This document shows, in pieces, positions 62,001 through 64,000 of a stretch of DNA of 64,000 nt. The stretch covers positions 1,287,762 through 1,351,761 of the forward strand of contig SCFE01000037.1 in assembly GCA_004352715.1 (NCBI GenBank). The letters run 5' to 3'. The translations under genes were made by a program, and so were the position numbers. This DNA is from Hofstenia miamia (taxonomy: Eukaryota > Xenacoelomorpha > Acoela). How positions within the stretch are numbered: the stretch's first letter is position 1; each line of letters starts with the position of its first letter. The notes under the pieces are model-generated. The model searched no databases and was not told the DNA's origin. It was given only the letters and a program-made list of their open reading frames with translations.

Positions 62001-64000
62001 TCTTTATTTCAAAGATCTAAACTCCATAGAATGCTGATCAAAGTATAATATTAAGAAATACATTCATTCATTCAAATATATAAAATTTCATTGAAATCAT
62101 GTTTAAAACAAATTTTTGAATTTGGTGACATCAAGCTTTCAGGTAATGAAATTCGGAAAAGAGACACATGATTGCCCAAATAACCATATGACACAAAAAC
62201 AGAATAGCTTTAAAAATTAGCTATGTAGTGCAAAAAGGGCAAAGCACAAGGTATTAACAAAACTGTAAATATATATTTTACATCTGAACAAAGTTTCAGA
62301 GGACTGCTAAATATCTATTAAGTGCTATCAATCAAATTCAAAATTTCAATGATGTAACTTACATAGAATACTAACTGAAATACAGTTTAAAGAAATAAAT
62401 TCACTTCAAATTACAAAATTGGTTTTTCTATTCCTCTTCTTGTTTAGTGAAGTTAACAGTTTTTTTCAGCTTAATTCATAAATCAAACTACTAAAAAATA
62501 TCTAAGCAATTTTAAATAATCACAATGATGAAGAAGGTTCATCTAGCACTAGTGTGCTTTATGATGACATCTCAACAGATAATTTAGAGTTAGTCCACTA
62601 AAATTGAGTATATAAATTAATTTTATTTCACCTGTAGAGACAAACTAATGTTGAAAGTCAAGAAAGGTTTTTAAAGGCTAAATCCTCAACTTAATTATGA
62701 TAAAATAGACTGGTAGAGACCAATATCAAATGTCTAGATATTCACTCTAGTGATTATTTTTGAAATAATTTTAGCTAACCTTTATTTTGGGTGCAGGATA
62801 TATATTTTATATAAATCAGTAAATTTTGATACTGTACTTTTAAGTTAATCAATAATTGCTTAATTGTGCAGCATTTCAATTTTGTGTTCATTTTCAATCA
62901 AAACTGTTTAAATGTAGCCATGTGAGGGGGAGGTTTTTAATGTTGAATATTTTAATGTTGTCCCTTAGAAATGCTGACCACTTGTTAATGTTGTAATTTT
63001 TTAACATCATAGTTTTTTAATGTAATTTTGAATGTCATAATTTTTAAATGTTTTAATTTTTTAATGTTGTAGTTGTTTAATTCATAAGTTTTTAGTGTCA
63101 TCTTTTTTTAATGTTGTACATTTAATGTTGTAAAATTTAATTTTATAAATTTATTTAACTTGGGTAAGGTCTTTGGGCTATAAAATGATGAAAAAATAGA
63201 ATTTTGGGTTAGGGTTTAGGTCTATAAAATTGTAGAATCACTGGGTTTAGTATAAAGTGAACAGTACCATAGAACTTAATGTAAAGGCAAAAGATCACTT
63301 AGGTGAACATTAGCTAGAGCAACCCTGATTCTAACTAATTCCAGGTAAGCAAGAAACATTAGTAATTTATCTTAGTAACAAGTAACTGTTTACATTCCAA
63401 AGAGTGAAAGAAACAAACATCCAAGATAACCAATTTACACAGCATCATGCTGAAGTGATACCTAATATGGGAGGTTCAGAAACTTGTTCATGGTGCAGTT
63501 TTGCCCTATGTGTCTCACAACTTATTATCTATCTTAATATACTGTCTCAGTTGTTGTATTAGGTCTCAGCTCATATCTAAATAGCATGTAATTGCCATGC
63601 ATTCATGCTAGCCAAATGGCAGGATTGAACCACAGTGTAATAATTTTGTGCATGTTAATATTGCATTTGAAAACCAATCTTTTATAGCCTATACATATTG
63701 ATAGCCATAACCTAAAGTGGTCCACAATTTGGGCTGCAACTGTCATATGAACTATATGTCATCAATGGATCAGAGGAGGAACTCCCAAATTGTTGCTGGT
63801 AACTTACTTCATTATCATAGCAAAAAGATACTTAATCAAATTCCAGTAGAAAGTAAACACAATTTTGGTGAACTAAAAATCAATTCTCTCTGTTTACACT
63901 ATTATTCATATTTATATAAGCTTTGAATTTTACCTGCACCTTGCTTACACTTTGTTTTCCTCACAAATTTAATTGAGCAATAATATGTGGCACATAATCA
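59062..64000. other. Gene-poor end of the window
   Basis: No recognised coding domain. 59930-60000 has about three imperfect copies of a 25-bp unit with TTCGCACAAGAGAGATT. 60360-60430 has GCCCGGCCTGGCTCGGCCCA, reminiscent of hAT subterminal repeats. 62939-63150 is a degenerate array of TTTTAATGTTGTA-like units. Open frames at 61349-61552 and 63717-63926 have no recognisable domain. Confidence 0.5.

Noticed and set aside
63717-63926. 69-codon open frame near the right edge
   Set aside because: No recognisable motif or splice signals.

Overview
The window is AT-rich, gene-poor DNA from an invertebrate animal, with spliced genes, many (TA)n microsatellites, several assembly gaps and a dense load of decayed transposable elements. 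I cannot name the phylum. There are no bacterial features, no CRISPR array, and I recognised no tRNA or rRNA gene.

The main host gene is on the minus strand between about 45.9 and 27.3 kb. I reassembled it from 14 exons by splice sites, reading phase and protein motifs. It is a non-receptor tyrosine phosphatase with two SH2 domains, the SHP-2/corkscrew/PTPN11 type. Both SH2 phosphotyrosine-binding arginines, the WPD loop and the HCSAGVGRTG catalytic loop (split across a splice junction) are present. The protein is about 549 residues and lacks the usual long C-terminal tail. Its 29-residue inter-SH2 linker is encoded by an exon that lies inside a stretch bounded by hAT-like terminal inverted repeats and a 7/8 target-site duplication, so it may be a transposon-derived exon. 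Three of its introns are only 39, 43 and 60 nt.

Two other host loci are on the plus strand. One is a TPR-repeat protein gene at 23.7-25.4 kb, whose reading frame is broken by a 94-bp direct tandem duplication. The other is the 3' end of an unrecognised single-pass membrane protein at about 15.05-16.26 kb.

The rest is mostly mobile DNA. 0-3.1 kb: a non-LTR retrotransposon with a PHD-like ORF1, endonuclease and RT. 3.4-4.7 kb: an RT scrap and a Penelope-like element with a GIY-YIG domain. 8.8-10.2 kb and 55.1-57.0 kb: Gypsy pol remnants. 13.9-14.5, 21.5-22.7, 47.7-48.6 and 52.6-53.1 kb: Tc1/mariner elements. 27.6-29.4, 31.8-32.7 and 57.6-58.7 kb: further non-LTR pieces. 37.4-37.9 kb: a second Penelope-like copy. 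hAT-like MITEs are scattered throughout, two with perfect 8-bp target duplications. Beyond 59 kb I see no recognisable gene.
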